Below are positions 9,049-18,507 of a stretch of 64,000 nt of DNA, in pieces. Position numbers and translations under genes: made by a program. Each line of letters opens with the position of its first letter. Within the stretch, counting starts at the first letter, position 1. The notes beneath the pieces were generated by a model. That model was given only the letters and a program-made list of their open reading frames with translations. It did not search any database and was not told the origin of the DNA. Source of the DNA: Thiotrichaceae bacterium UBA4486 (GTDB lineage Bacteria; Pseudomonadota; Gammaproteobacteria; Eutrophobiales; Eutrophobiaceae); the NCBI GenBank assembly GCA_002389045.1, contig DGNS01000005.1:168288-232287 (forward strand), read 5' to 3'.

Positions 9049-9831
9049 ATGAAGGAAAGGCCATCAGCACGGATCAGGATCGGTGTTACCGGCCCGGATC
9101 GTGGCGGTTATGTGGCCTGGTTTGCGACTCGTCTGGCAGTCTGGCGAGCGGGTGGCAAGGCTTGCCGCATCACACCGCGACATCCCGGATCATTGCAGTC
9201 CTGCCAGGCCTTGATCATCGGAGGTGGTGCGGATGTGGGTTTGCAAAAGGGCGAGTCGATCATCGAGGAAGAAGAACAGCCTGACATCGGTTTTGGCCGC
9301 CGAATCATGGGACTCATACTGGCGCCATTGATCTTTTTCGCGCGCATGCTGTTCGGCAAGCGCCAGAGTGCGGCCGAAAACGAGGCCCGCGATCGTATTG
9401 AATTTGACTGTCTGGAGCAGGCCCGGGAAAGGCAGATGCCGGTGCTGGGAATTTGCCGCGGTGCGCAATTAATAAATGTTGCACTTGGCGGACGCTTGCA
9501 GCGGGATCTGTCCGATTACTACGAAGAGGGTGATGCGATTCGCAGTGTTCTGCCACGTAAAATCGTGGTCCTGGATAATGACAGCCGGCTCGCCCGGGTG
9601 CTCGAAACCAGCCGCTGCGCGGTGAATGCCTTGCATAACCAGGCCATTGATGCGGAAGAACTGGGCAGCGGCCTGCGTGTTTGTGGTCGGGAAAATAACG
9701 GTATCGTCCAGGCCATCGAAACCGGCACGGAGTGGCCGGTCATCGGCGTGCAATGGCATCCCGAGTACATGCCGCAATTATCGGAGCAGCAACGGCTTTT
9801 TCACTGGTTGATCAGGTCTTCGCGCCGGTAA
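9049..9831 (+). CDS. Class I glutamine amidotransferase-like hydrolase (peptidase C26 type)
   Basis: A 260-aa protein of the gamma-glutamyl-GABA hydrolase/peptidase C26 type. The nucleophile cysteine lies in GICRGAQLINVALGG (Cys at about 136), and the His-Glu pair in VQWHPE (about 237 and 239). Between the first strand block and the nucleophile there is a hydrophobic insert at about residues 86-103 (IMGLILAPLIFFARMLFG), which most members lack and which could attach the protein to the membrane. It is encoded 14 bp after the amidoligase gene, so the two are probably one ligase/hydrolase unit. It converges on the GGDEF-EAL gene. Confidence 0.82.
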   Translation: MKERPSARIRIGVTGPDRGGYVAWFATRLAVWRAGGKACRITPRHPGSLQSCQALIIGGGADVGLQKGESIIEEEEQPDIGFGRRIMGLILAPLIFFARMLFGKRQSAAENEARDRIEFDCLEQARERQMPVLGICRGAQLINVALGGRLQRDLSDYYEEGDAIRSVLPRKIVVLDNDSRLARVLETSRCAVNALHNQAIDAEELGSGLRVCGRENNGIVQAIETGTEWPVIGVQWHPEYMPQLSEQQRLFHWLIRSSRR

Positions 9832-9903
9832 CGTTGCCATTCCGTTTTCCCGGCCGGGCGGAAAACCGGGCAGAGTAGCTTTGCCTGTCCGCCGGTTGTT
9901 GCA

Positions 9904-12900
9904 TCAGCCCTGGTATTGCTCAATGATTTCAAGCAGGGCTTGCGGTCGGTGAATTCCGTAACCCTGCGCATAATCAACACCGATCTCACGCAGCATGCCC
10001 TTGATCTCATCGGTTTCCACGAACTCGGCGATGGTTTGCATGCCCATTACCTGTCCGATTTCATTAATGGACCGCACCATGGCATGGTCAATGGGATCGT
10101 CAACGATGTCCCTGACAAACATGCCATCAATTTTGAGGTAATCCACGCTCAGGTTTTTGAGATAGCCGAACGACGACAGGCCGCTGCCGAAATCATCCAG
10201 CGCAAAGCGGCAACCCACTTCTCTCAGTCCGGAGATAAACAATCTCGCCTGGTTGAGATTGGAAATGGTGGCTGTCTCGGTGATCTCGAAACAGAATTTT
10301 CGCCCGTCAATGCCGCTGTGTTTAATTTTTTTGCTGATATAGTCCATGAACTGCTCGTCAGCCAGTGATTCACCGGAAAGGTTGATGGCTATAACATTCA
10401 CATCCCTGAGAAACGCCGGATGCGATTGCAGGATGTGCATGGTGGTTTCGATCACCCATTTATCGACAGCGCCAATAAGATTGTAGCGTTCCGCCGCCGG
10501 TAAAAAAGCCCCCGGCGGTATGAGCGTGCCATCTTCATCTTTCATTCTCAGCAGCAATTCGTAATGCCCGCCGCTTTTCCCCTGTAATGATTCGATGGAT
10601 TGTGCAAACAGACTGAACCGGTCCTCGGCAAGCGCTTTTTGTATGCGGGTTACCCATTGCATCTCTCCATGACGTTTGGCCAGGCTCTCATCTTCGTCAT
10701 GATAGACATGGATACGGTTACGTCCGAGATCCTTGGCCATGTAGCAGGCGGCATCCGCCTGCTTGAGCAATTCGGTAATGCCGGATGTCGCATCGGTTAT
10801 TGCAACCAGGCCGATACTGACTCCAATCCTGAAGGTATGGCTGCCCCAGATAAACTGGTAGTCCCGTATGGTGGATTGCAATGTGTGTGCGAGCCGGTGG
10901 GCGTCATCGGGCGTGCAGTGTTCCATCAGTACGGCAAACTCATCACCGCCAAGGCGGGCCAGAGTGTCCCGTTTACGCACTTTCTGATCAATTATTGCAG
11001 CCAGTTGTCTCAATAACTCATCACCGGCCGTGTGACCGCAGGTATCATTAACCACCTTGAACTGATCCAGATCGATATAACACAAGGCATGTTCGCCGCC
11101 ATCGCGTTTGGTCGTGATGAGTAATCGCTCTATCCTCCGCTCGAATTCACGCCGGTTGACCAGTCCGGTCAGATCATCATGACTGGCCTGGTAGGAAAGT
11201 TGCTCCTCTGTTTGTTTGCGCAGTATGGCAATGGCGATGATGTGAGTCATGCGAGTGATGGTGTCCGCATTCTCCCGCCCCGGTTCCCTGTGATCGGTAA
11301 AATAAAGTGTCAGGGTTCCCATAACCCGGCTGCCGGCGACCGCAATGGGTATCGACCAGCAGGATTTGAGCCGGTATTTGCGGATTTCATCAGCGCAGTG
11401 TTGCCGGTGTTCGCTGTTTTCCATGTCAATGTATTCGATCTGTCTGCCGGTTTTTTCCGGATTCGGGTTTGTATCGATACCGGCAATTGTCTCGTTGCCG
11501 GTGAGTGCAGCAGCAAGATCATCAGGAATATTCGAGACGGGTTGCAGTTTCAGACGGCCGCTTGCACTGTCAATGAGATGCAGGGTGGTGAAAGTATTTT
11601 TCATCATCTTTTCAAGCCCGCGGCAGACGACGCTGAGTATTTCTTCAATCGGGGCATCATGCGCGACCAGTTGCAGTGATTCTTTTTCAATCGCCAACAG
11701 GGACGCGATATGCCTGCGTTCCCTGACTTCCCGGTGCAGATCCCGGGTCCTGCTTCTGACCTCTTCTTCGGTCAGCATCTCGCGGCCGGTCAGTAATAAC
11801 AGTCCCATGCCGGCGAGTCCGCAGACCAGCAGGCCTCCGGCAATAATCAACCAGATAGTCCAGGTCGAGTAGTTGTTAATGAGCCCCGTGGTTGGCGTAA
11901 ATGTTAACTGCCAGACCTGGTCAGCTACCTTGATCGGAGAAGCCAGTTCGAAGTGAAACGGGGGAGGCATTATTTGTTCACCGCTCTGCAACGGATGATT
12001 GTTGTACAGGGGCAAGCCCGTATCCGAAGAGGAAATCTGCAGTGAGAGTTCAGAATAGAGTTGATGGATATCCAGGATTTCGCTTTCCAGGCGAAATACA
12101 CTGGCGGTCAGTCCCACGATATTCCGGCAGGGATTACCGGTTCCGGCAAGCTGTTTGATGCCTCGTTCATAAACCGGCGCGTAGAAAACCACCCCGATTC
12201 GCCGTTGTGCTTCCTGGATCAGTTGCAGGCCTTCGGTAACGGTAAGCCGGCCTGTTTTGCAGGCGGTCTCTGCCGCCTTTCGAGCAATGGGATTAGCGCG
12301 TATATCAAAACCGTAAGCGTTCTCATTGCCCTCGATGGGTGTAATCCTGCGCACCACGAAATAAATCTCGCGCACGGGAGCCGGAACAATATTTCCCATT
12401 TCATCCGGCACCACGATCGGCTGGCCCAGTTGTGTCTCAAATTCATCACGCTGCTCATGAGTAATCACCTGAATCCATTCCAGAGCCTGTATGTTAGGGT
12501 GGCGTTTTACCTTGGGTTTGGAATAATTGTTGAATTCAACCGCTGTCACCTCGCCGGAGTTTTCATAGAACTCCTTCAATTCCAGGGTCGCCTCGGTGTG
12601 AATATCAATCTTGTTTTTCAGGTCATGGGTAAAACGCAAGGCACTTTTTTCAAATTCATTCCTGATATGAAGAGTTTCCTGGTGATTGAAAAAATTGATG
12701 GTTACAAATGCAATCAGGGTGAGTATGCCAAGCGGTACAGCCACACTGTTTATTCGCGGCTTCCAGAGTTCACGGGGCCGGTCGAACAGGCACAGAACAG
12801 CCGGTGCGAATATAAATACGCCAATCGAGTCGCCGATCCACCAGGTTGACCAGGACAAGGCCATATCCTGCAAGGTTATGATATCGCCCAGCCACAGGGT

Positions 12901-13323
12901 CAGCATGCCGACAGAGGCCGAAATCAGGCAACTGACCGGCCCGGCGAGCAGATAGAACAGGAAAATCGATCGTTCCCTGAGCAGGCCCGGATCCGTGCTG
13001 ATGACGGGTTTCACCAGCCGCGCACCGATCCAGGCCTGCAGTGTGCCGCCCACCGCGATCACCGATCCAATCAATATGGAATACATTACCCGGTCACTGC
13101 TGGTGACATCGAGTATGGACATCGTCTGAATGAGCAATCCACCGATCAGGATTCCGGGCACCACACGCCGGCCGTACATGACCGTTGCGGCAAGGGCGAT
13201 ACCCGAGGCCGGCCAGACCGCGGTCGCATTGCCGGGGGGGATGGCAATCAAGAGACCAATCTGGCCGGCGACAATGTAGCCAATGGTTACCGTCAGGTTG
13301 ATTAAAAGATCTTGCCTGGACAC
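9904..13323 (-). CDS. MASE1-CHASE-GAF-GGDEF-EAL cyclic-di-GMP signalling protein
   Basis: An 1139-aa membrane protein that probably both makes and degrades cyclic di-GMP. Residues 1-180 are a hydrophobic MASE1 sensor. Residues ~200-480 are a periplasmic CHASE-like region, with a membrane helix near 490. A GAF-like region spans ~530-690. The GGDEF domain (~700-860) keeps RLGGDEF and an I-site RKRD five residues upstream. The EAL domain (~890-1135) has ELLLR in place of EALLR and retains the N, E, DDFGSG, K, E and Q residues needed for hydrolysis. All key residues of both domains are present. It is monocistronic on the minus strand. Confidence 0.95.
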   Translation of the reverse strand: MSRQDLLINLTVTIGYIVAGQIGLLIAIPPGNATAVWPASGIALAATVMYGRRVVPGILIGGLLIQTMSILDVTSSDRVMYSILIGSVIAVGGTLQAWIGARLVKPVISTDPGLLRERSIFLFYLLAGPVSCLISASVGMLTLWLGDIITLQDMALSWSTWWIGDSIGVFIFAPAVLCLFDRPRELWKPRINSVAVPLGILTLIAFVTINFFNHQETLHIRNEFEKSALRFTHDLKNKIDIHTEATLELKEFYENSGEVTAVEFNNYSKPKVKRHPNIQALEWIQVITHEQRDEFETQLGQPIVVPDEMGNIVPAPVREIYFVVRRITPIEGNENAYGFDIRANPIARKAAETACKTGRLTVTEGLQLIQEAQRRIGVVFYAPVYERGIKQLAGTGNPCRNIVGLTASVFRLESEILDIHQLYSELSLQISSSDTGLPLYNNHPLQSGEQIMPPPFHFELASPIKVADQVWQLTFTPTTGLINNYSTWTIWLIIAGGLLVCGLAGMGLLLLTGREMLTEEEVRSRTRDLHREVRERRHIASLLAIEKESLQLVAHDAPIEEILSVVCRGLEKMMKNTFTTLHLIDSASGRLKLQPVSNIPDDLAAALTGNETIAGIDTNPNPEKTGRQIEYIDMENSEHRQHCADEIRKYRLKSCWSIPIAVAGSRVMGTLTLYFTDHREPGRENADTITRMTHIIAIAILRKQTEEQLSYQASHDDLTGLVNRREFERRIERLLITTKRDGGEHALCYIDLDQFKVVNDTCGHTAGDELLRQLAAIIDQKVRKRDTLARLGGDEFAVLMEHCTPDDAHRLAHTLQSTIRDYQFIWGSHTFRIGVSIGLVAITDATSGITELLKQADAACYMAKDLGRNRIHVYHDEDESLAKRHGEMQWVTRIQKALAEDRFSLFAQSIESLQGKSGGHYELLLRMKDEDGTLIPPGAFLPAAERYNLIGAVDKWVIETTMHILQSHPAFLRDVNVIAINLSGESLADEQFMDYISKKIKHSGIDGRKFCFEITETATISNLNQARLFISGLREVGCRFALDDFGSGLSSFGYLKNLSVDYLKIDGMFVRDIVDDPIDHAMVRSINEIGQVMGMQTIAEFVETDEIKGMLREIGVDYAQGYGIHRPQALLEIIEQYQG

Positions 13324-13792
13324 GTTATTCCGCTGTTGGATTTGTTGTCGGCCGGATTCACTGGAACCGGCCGGCCATCCCTGCCGGAAACCGGATTTCA
13401 GGCCTCGTCACTGAGCGCCTGTTAATAACCTGCTTTTTACTGCATCACTGTATTGTCATGGACTACGCAGTATTTGTGCCAGATGACGTCATTTCCACCT
13501 GTTTGTATCAGCGTTTCACTTGCGATGCATACCGGACAGGAAATGTGTCCGCGAGGGTCTGAAGGATAGCAGTAATACCCCACGATGGATATTTCACGGG
13601 ATACAGCCGGAAACCGGCGCATTATTCGCGGCCGGACCGCGATTCAGCACGGGTATTCATGGAGAGTGATCCCATCGATTCAGACAAATAGTGTACGGAT
13701 TCACCATCAAGCGGCCAAACGTTTTATAATTATCCGGTCATTGCCCGGTGGCCGTGACTGATATCCCTGTCTGATTAACCAAACACGCATCT
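13324..13792. other. Intergenic region without a supported gene
   Basis: About 470 bp between the divergent GGDEF-EAL and UDG genes. It must contain both promoters. A 61-codon minus-strand frame at 13437-13622 encodes a C-x2-C and a H-x3-C-x2-H arrangement but has no visible ribosome-binding site, so it is not called. No RNA structure stands out apart from short GC-rich repeats of the ccggccgg type near 13351-13376. Confidence 0.5.
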
Positions 13793-14428
13793 ATGGAATT
13801 CAATCCCGATTGCAGACAATGCCCGCGCCTGGCGAGACATCTGGCCGCGGTGCGGCAGGATTATCCGCATTATCATGCCCGACCGGTGGCACCTTTCGGC
13901 GCAACCCGTCCCAGACTGCTGATTGTGGGTCTGGCGCCGGGGATGCATGGCGCCAATGCCAGCGGGAGGCCGTTCACGGGTGATTTCGCCGGTATACTGC
14001 TTTACCGGACATTGTATAAATACGGTTTCTGTAACCGGCCAACATCGACATCGCTGGATGACGGGCTGAAACTCAAACAGTGTCGCATCACCAATGCCGT
14101 GAAATGCCTGCCACCGGAAAACAAGCCGGCCAACACGGAGATCAAAAAGTGTAACCACTATCTGCGCACGGAACTCGATGCACTGAAATCCCCGCTGGTG
14201 GTCCTGGCGTTGGGTAAAATTGCCCACGATGCCGTTTTACGGGCGCGGGATTTGAAACTATCAAGTTGCCGGTTTGCCCACGGTGCGCAATACGAACTGA
14301 CCCCCGGTACCTGGCTGGTGGATTCCTATCACTGCAGCCGTTACAACACCCAGACCGGTCGTCTGACCGAAAAAATGTTTCAGAATATTTTCTCGAAAAT
14401 ACATGATATTTTAGGTATAAGCTCTTGA
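13793..14428 (+). CDS. Uracil-DNA glycosylase, family 5 (UDGb) type
   Basis: A 211-aa DNA repair enzyme expected to remove uracil and other deaminated bases. Diagnostic pieces are the N-terminal iron-sulphur cysteines (CRQCPRL), motif A GLAPGMHGANASGRPFTGD (about residues 44-62), NAVKCLPPENKP with another cysteine, and the motif HCSRYNTQTGRLT near the C-terminus. The GLAPG motif without the catalytic acid is typical of family 5 rather than family 4. Its stop codon overlaps the TTG start of uvrC, so two repair genes are translationally coupled. Confidence 0.85.
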   Translation: MEFNPDCRQCPRLARHLAAVRQDYPHYHARPVAPFGATRPRLLIVGLAPGMHGANASGRPFTGDFAGILLYRTLYKYGFCNRPTSTSLDDGLKLKQCRITNAVKCLPPENKPANTEIKKCNHYLRTELDALKSPLVVLALGKIAHDAVLRARDLKLSSCRFAHGAQYELTPGTWLVDSYHCSRYNTQTGRLTEKMFQNIFSKIHDILGISS

Positions 14429-16260
14429 TAATTAATATTATTAATAATCAGGATATATCATTAAAGGATATTTCCACGCGCCCCGGGGTGTACCGCATGC
14501 TGAACGGGGACAGCGACATCCTCTATGTCGGCAAGGCCGGGAATCTGAAAAACCGGGTCAGCAGTTATTTCAACAAGAGCGCGGGACTGGCGCCGAAAAC
14601 ACGCGCCCTGATGGCGAATACACGCCAGATTGATATCACCGTAACGCGCACGGAAGCCGAGGCGCTGGTGCTGGAGAACAACCTCATCAAGGAACACCGG
14701 CCGCGCTATAACATTCTGCTGCGTGATGACAAGAGCTATCCGTACATCTATCTGTCCAGCGAGCAGGCATTTCCACGGCTGCGTTTTCACCGCGGTGCGC
14801 GCAAGGGCAAGGGCCGGTATTTCGGGCCGTTTCCCAACGCCGGTTCCGTGCGCCGAACCCTGAACCTGATGCAGAAACTCTTCCAGGTGCGCTCCTGCGA
14901 GGATTCGGTGTTCAACAACCGTTCCCGCCCGTGTTTGCAATACCAGATCAAACGCTGTTCGGCGCCATGCGTGGGGTACATAACGCAGGAGGATTATCGC
15001 CGCGACATTGAACACGCGGTCATGTTTCTGGAAGGCAGAAACGATCAGGTCATCGACGCCTTGTATGAACCGATGCAAAAAGCCGCCGATGCGCTGGATT
15101 TCGAGAAGGCGGCGCATTATCGCGATCAGATCAGCAATCTGCGCAAGGTGCAGGAGCATGAACTGATGAGCAACCTCAAGGGTGACATCGATATCGTCGC
15201 CGTGGCGGAAAATGCCGGCATGGCCTGTGTGCAGATATTTTTCATCCGCGCCGGCGTCAATCTGGGTAACCGGGCATTTTTCCCCGGGCATACCCGCGAT
15301 GCTTCCTGCGAGGAAATTCTTCGCGCCTTTCTAACCCAGTATTACCTGGGGCAGGGCCGGCAGCGCAGGATCCCGGGCGAGATCATCCTCAGTCACGATA
15401 TCGAGGAAACCGATCTGCTGGCGGATGTGCTGGCGGAGGAGTCCGGCCACAAGGTGGCCATACGCAGTCGCGTACGTGGTGACAAATCCCGCCGGGTGGA
15501 CATGGCCATTGAAAATGCCCACCTGTCACTGGAGGCAAAACTCTCAAGCCGCGACAGCCAGGCGCAGCGGCTCGCCAGCCTGGCGAAACTGCTGAATATG
15601 ACCGATCTGGAACGCATTGAATGTTTCGACATCAGCCATACGCAGGGTAACCAGACCGTTGCTTCGTGTGTGGTTTATGGCAGCAGCGGACTCGTGAACA
15701 GTGATTACCGCCGCTTCAACATCAACAGCATTACCCCGGGCGATGATTATGCCGCCATGCACCAGGCCCTGGAACGGCGTTACACGCGGGTACAGAAAGA
15801 GGAAGGCGTGCTGCCGGACCTGGTACTCATCGATGGCGGCAAGGGGCAGACCCGCCGCGCGCGCGAAGCATTGCTCGAATTACAACTCGACTACATCAGG
15901 GTTGTTGGTGTCGCCAAGGGGCCTGCGCGCCGTGCCGGGCAGGAAAAATTAATCCTCGCCGATGAACATGCTACGATGCAACTGTCGCCGGGTTCTCCTG
16001 CGTTGCACCTGATCCAGCAGATTCGTGATGAAGCCCATCGCTTCGCCATAACCGGACACAGGCAACGGCGAAAAAAGAAAGCGACAGAATCGATGCTCGA
16101 AGACATCCCGGGCGTGGGCAGCAAACGCCGCCAGGGATTATTACGGCATTTTGGCGGATTACAGGGCGTCAGGCGGGCGGGGATTGAAGACCTGGCCGGC
16201 GTACCGGGCATTAACCGGCAACTCGCCCGGAAGATATACGACAGGCTTCATGACACATGA
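14425..16260 (+). CDS. uvrC: Excinuclease ABC subunit C
   Basis: Dual-incision nuclease of nucleotide excision repair. The 611-aa protein has the N-terminal GIY-YIG domain (PGVYRM, then ILYVGKAGNLKNRVSSYF), a central UVR segment for UvrB contact (DALDFEKAAHYRDQI), the RNase H-like 5' incision domain (ERIECFDISHTQGNQTVAS and DLVLIDGGKGQ), and a C-terminal helix-hairpin-helix (EDIPGVGSKRRQGLLRHFGG). The start is probably TTG at 14425, overlapping the UDG stop, because the upstream sequence belongs to UDG and the next in-frame start would truncate the GIY-YIG domain. It overlaps pgsA by 4 bp. Confidence 0.96.
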   Translation: MIINIINNQDISLKDISTRPGVYRMLNGDSDILYVGKAGNLKNRVSSYFNKSAGLAPKTRALMANTRQIDITVTRTEAEALVLENNLIKEHRPRYNILLRDDKSYPYIYLSSEQAFPRLRFHRGARKGKGRYFGPFPNAGSVRRTLNLMQKLFQVRSCEDSVFNNRSRPCLQYQIKRCSAPCVGYITQEDYRRDIEHAVMFLEGRNDQVIDALYEPMQKAADALDFEKAAHYRDQISNLRKVQEHELMSNLKGDIDIVAVAENAGMACVQIFFIRAGVNLGNRAFFPGHTRDASCEEILRAFLTQYYLGQGRQRRIPGEIILSHDIEETDLLADVLAEESGHKVAIRSRVRGDKSRRVDMAIENAHLSLEAKLSSRDSQAQRLASLAKLLNMTDLERIECFDISHTQGNQTVASCVVYGSSGLVNSDYRRFNINSITPGDDYAAMHQALERRYTRVQKEEGVLPDLVLIDGGKGQTRRAREALLELQLDYIRVVGVAKGPARRAGQEKLILADEHATMQLSPGSPALHLIQQIRDEAHRFAITGHRQRRKKKATESMLEDIPGVGSKRRQGLLRHFGGLQGVRRAGIEDLAGVPGINRQLARKIYDRLHDT

Positions 16261-16808
16261 TAAATATACCGAATACATTGACCCTGTTGCGGATTGCGCT
16301 GATCCCGGTTTTTGTCATTATTTTCTATCTCGACATCCGGCTGGCGAATATCTATGCCTGCCTGGTGTTCATTCTCGCGGCTTTAACCGATCTGCTGGAC
16401 GGTTATATCGCCCGTAAACTCGAACAGACATCAAGGCTGGGAGCATTTCTTGACCCGGTGGCCGACAAACTGATGGTCGCCGTGGTGCTGGTTTTGCTGG
16501 TGCAGAAGCATCCAACACCGCTGATGGCATTACCGGCGGCGGTGATCATCGGCCGTGAAATTGCCGTCTCGGCATTGCGCGAGTGGATGGCGGAACTGGG
16601 CGCCCGCAGCAAGGTGGCCGTTTCCAGCCTGGGTAAATTCAAGACTACCTGCCAGATGCTGGCCATCATATTGCTGATCCTGGAACACAGCTATTTCCTG
16701 ATCCCGACCTTCATCATCGGCATGGTGTTGCTCTATATTGCCGCCTTCCTGACACTCTGGTCCATGTTTGAATACATGGCCAGCGCCTGGCCGAAATTAC
16801 GCGAATAA
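16257..16808 (+). CDS. pgsA: CDP-diacylglycerol-glycerol-3-phosphate 3-phosphatidyltransferase
   Basis: Committed step to phosphatidylglycerol and cardiolipin in the inner membrane. It is 183 aa, with the full CDP-alcohol phosphotransferase motif (DGYIARKLEQ then GAFLDPVADK, about residues 43-66) and several membrane helices. The start ATG overlaps the uvrC stop in an ATGA arrangement, the same uvrC-pgsA-tRNA-Gly order as in E. coli. Motif and context leave little doubt. Confidence 0.97.
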   Translation: MINIPNTLTLLRIALIPVFVIIFYLDIRLANIYACLVFILAALTDLLDGYIARKLEQTSRLGAFLDPVADKLMVAVVLVLLVQKHPTPLMALPAAVIIGREIAVSALREWMAELGARSKVAVSSLGKFKTTCQMLAIILLILEHSYFLIPTFIIGMVLLYIAAFLTLWSMFEYMASAWPKLRE

Positions 16809-16840
16809 TCATGGAGTTGTAATTGATCCCGGGAGGACAG

Positions 16841-16868
16841 TTGACTAATATTCACCCCCGGCTACAAT
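16841..16868 (+). promoter_or_regulatory. Sigma-70 type promoter of tRNA-Gly
   Basis: ttgact at 16841-16846 and tacaat at 16863-16868, 16 bp apart, followed by a GC-rich discriminator (agcgcg) typical of stringently controlled stable-RNA promoters. It lies 32 bp upstream of the tRNA. Confidence 0.75.
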
Positions 16869-16900
16869 AGCGCGTCCGTCTTTATCAGTTCGGAATCAAT

Positions 16901-16976
<76 letters not shown>

Positions 16977-17034
16977 GTTTACACATTAAATTCAATAAGA
17001 AACAGTATATGAGAATCATTCTCGGGGCAAAGGA

Positions 17035-17054
17035 GGGGTAAAAACTTTTACCCC
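17035..17054. repeat. Strong palindrome next to the left end of the island
   Basis: ggggtaaaa at 17035-17043 faces ttttacccc at 17046-17054, a nearly perfect 20-bp palindrome 55 bp inside the left repeat. It could be the remains of a terminator or a protein-binding site; no T-run follows. Confidence 0.5.
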
Positions 17055-17131
17055 GTTCCCCCAGGTTAAAAGGCGCTGTTATAGTTGACAAACCAGCGAT
17101 ATTGACTGAGCTGCTCGAGGAAGAGTATGAC

Positions 17132-18433
17132 ATGACCAAGCCTAAGAGAATTGAGCGCTCAATTCCATTGGACCGGATATTCCTCCACCACGAAAATCCA
17201 CGTCACGAGCCTTATGAGACCCAAAGCCAGGTTATTGAGTATCTGTGCAGTAATGAGGAAGTTATACAACTTGCCCGCGATATCACGCAGCATGGGCTTA
17301 GTCCCCTTGATAGGTTCGGAGTCATTATAGATCACGATACTGACGGAGATGACACTACATATATTGCCGCAGAGGGAAATCGCCGGATATGTGCATTGAT
17401 GTTATTAACAGACCCTGAACTGGCCCCGCCTGAACGCAAGAAATTTTTTGAAAAACAAGCCGAAATTTGGTCACCAATTACTGAACTTCCGTGTGTAATT
17501 TTTGAAGATCAAGACGACCTTAATCTCTGGCTAAAAAGACGGCATCACGGCGCGGCTGCCGGGATCGGACAAAAGCCTTGGAACGCAGATCAAAAAGCGA
17601 GGCACAGTGGCTCCAGTTCTCGAAACCGCATAGCTTTAGCTTTCCTGGATTATGCTGAAAAAGAAAACCTTATTTCAGCAGATGATCGAAAGCGGCGGCT
17701 CACGACGGCACAACGATACTTAGGCAATTCGGTTATGAGGGAGACGTTGGGCTTGGACACGTCTGATCCGGATGACGTTAAGCGAAATAGAACAGAAGAA
17801 GATTTCAAAGTGCTTTCGAAACAATTTATCAATGATATGCTGGATGACGAGCAAGAGGTGAATTCCCGTCAAAACAAGGAAAGCGTCGAAACATACGCAC
17901 GAAATCTCTCATCATTGCCTGGGCAAAACCACCGACGTATTGAAGCAGAACCTATTTTACCCGCGCCGGAAGGCGCTAAGCGCAGACGACGCTCTCCACC
18001 TTGCAAAGCAATACGACCTCAAAAGTTACCCTGGGAATCAGAAATATCCGATGCACTTAAAACCCTTCGCAACTGGAAACTTCAGAATCTTTATCACTCA
18101 ATTTGCAGCGTGCCTCTCCAGGAGAATACACCGCTCTTGGCTGTTGGTGTATGGTCGTTTTTTGAGACCCTCACAGCGAGAGCAGGCCGCAGTGCACAAA
18201 CCGATTTCCATTCATTCCTTACTCAAAATCGCCTTCAGGAGTATGGGTTAGGTACCAAATCACAAGTCAAACCATTGAGAGACGCCTTGCAGAGAATCCA
18301 GAACTATGGCAATACCACGAAGCACCATGACACTGCAGCCTCTTTCAATGGGGATCAGTTATTTAATGATATGGATTCACTGCGCGATTTGATCGTGAAG
18401 GTGATTGATGACGCAATTTCCCAAAAAGGGTGA
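17132..18433 (+). CDS. ParB/DUF262-like N-terminal domain protein with uncharacterised C-terminus
   Basis: A 433-aa protein. The start at 17132 is set by a good ribosome-binding site (gaggaagag six bases upstream). Residues ~5-110 resemble the ParB/Srx/DUF262 fold: an opening segment with ENPRH (21-25) and the nucleotide-binding-like EGNRRICAL (81-89), comparable to the GERR box of ParB. A middle helical region carries a basic stretch KRRRRS. The C-terminal ~110 residues are helical, with an NYGNTTKHHD motif that recalls HEPN-like or DUF4145-like domains; this last link is inference. It is the first gene of the island and is followed 74 bp later by an adenine methylase, so a modification-related or defence role is plausible but unproven. 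Confidence 0.65.
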   Translation: MTKPKRIERSIPLDRIFLHHENPRHEPYETQSQVIEYLCSNEEVIQLARDITQHGLSPLDRFGVIIDHDTDGDDTTYIAAEGNRRICALMLLTDPELAPPERKKFFEKQAEIWSPITELPCVIFEDQDDLNLWLKRRHHGAAAGIGQKPWNADQKARHSGSSSRNRIALAFLDYAEKENLISADDRKRRLTTAQRYLGNSVMRETLGLDTSDPDDVKRNRTEEDFKVLSKQFINDMLDDEQEVNSRQNKESVETYARNLSSLPGQNHRRIEAEPILPAPEGAKRRRRSPPCKAIRPQKLPWESEISDALKTLRNWKLQNLYHSICSVPLQENTPLLAVGVWSFFETLTARAGRSAQTDFHSFLTQNRLQEYGLGTKSQVKPLRDALQRIQNYGNTTKHHDTAASFNGDQLFNDMDSLRDLIVKVIDDAISQKG

Positions 18434-18507
18434 TTTAAAGTTCTGGCCGAATAAAATTTACCTTATTATCATAGTATTATATTCAAAGGGAAATAGGCGG
18501 ATTTGTC

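Noticed and set aside
13437..13622. 61-codon frame with C-x2-C and H-x3-C-x2-H pattern
   Set aside because: Zinc-ribbon-like residues are tempting, but no ribosome-binding site or hydrophobic core supports a gene.
14461..15291. 276-codon frame opposite uvrC
   Set aside because: Antisense shadow of uvrC; no ribosome-binding site or domain.
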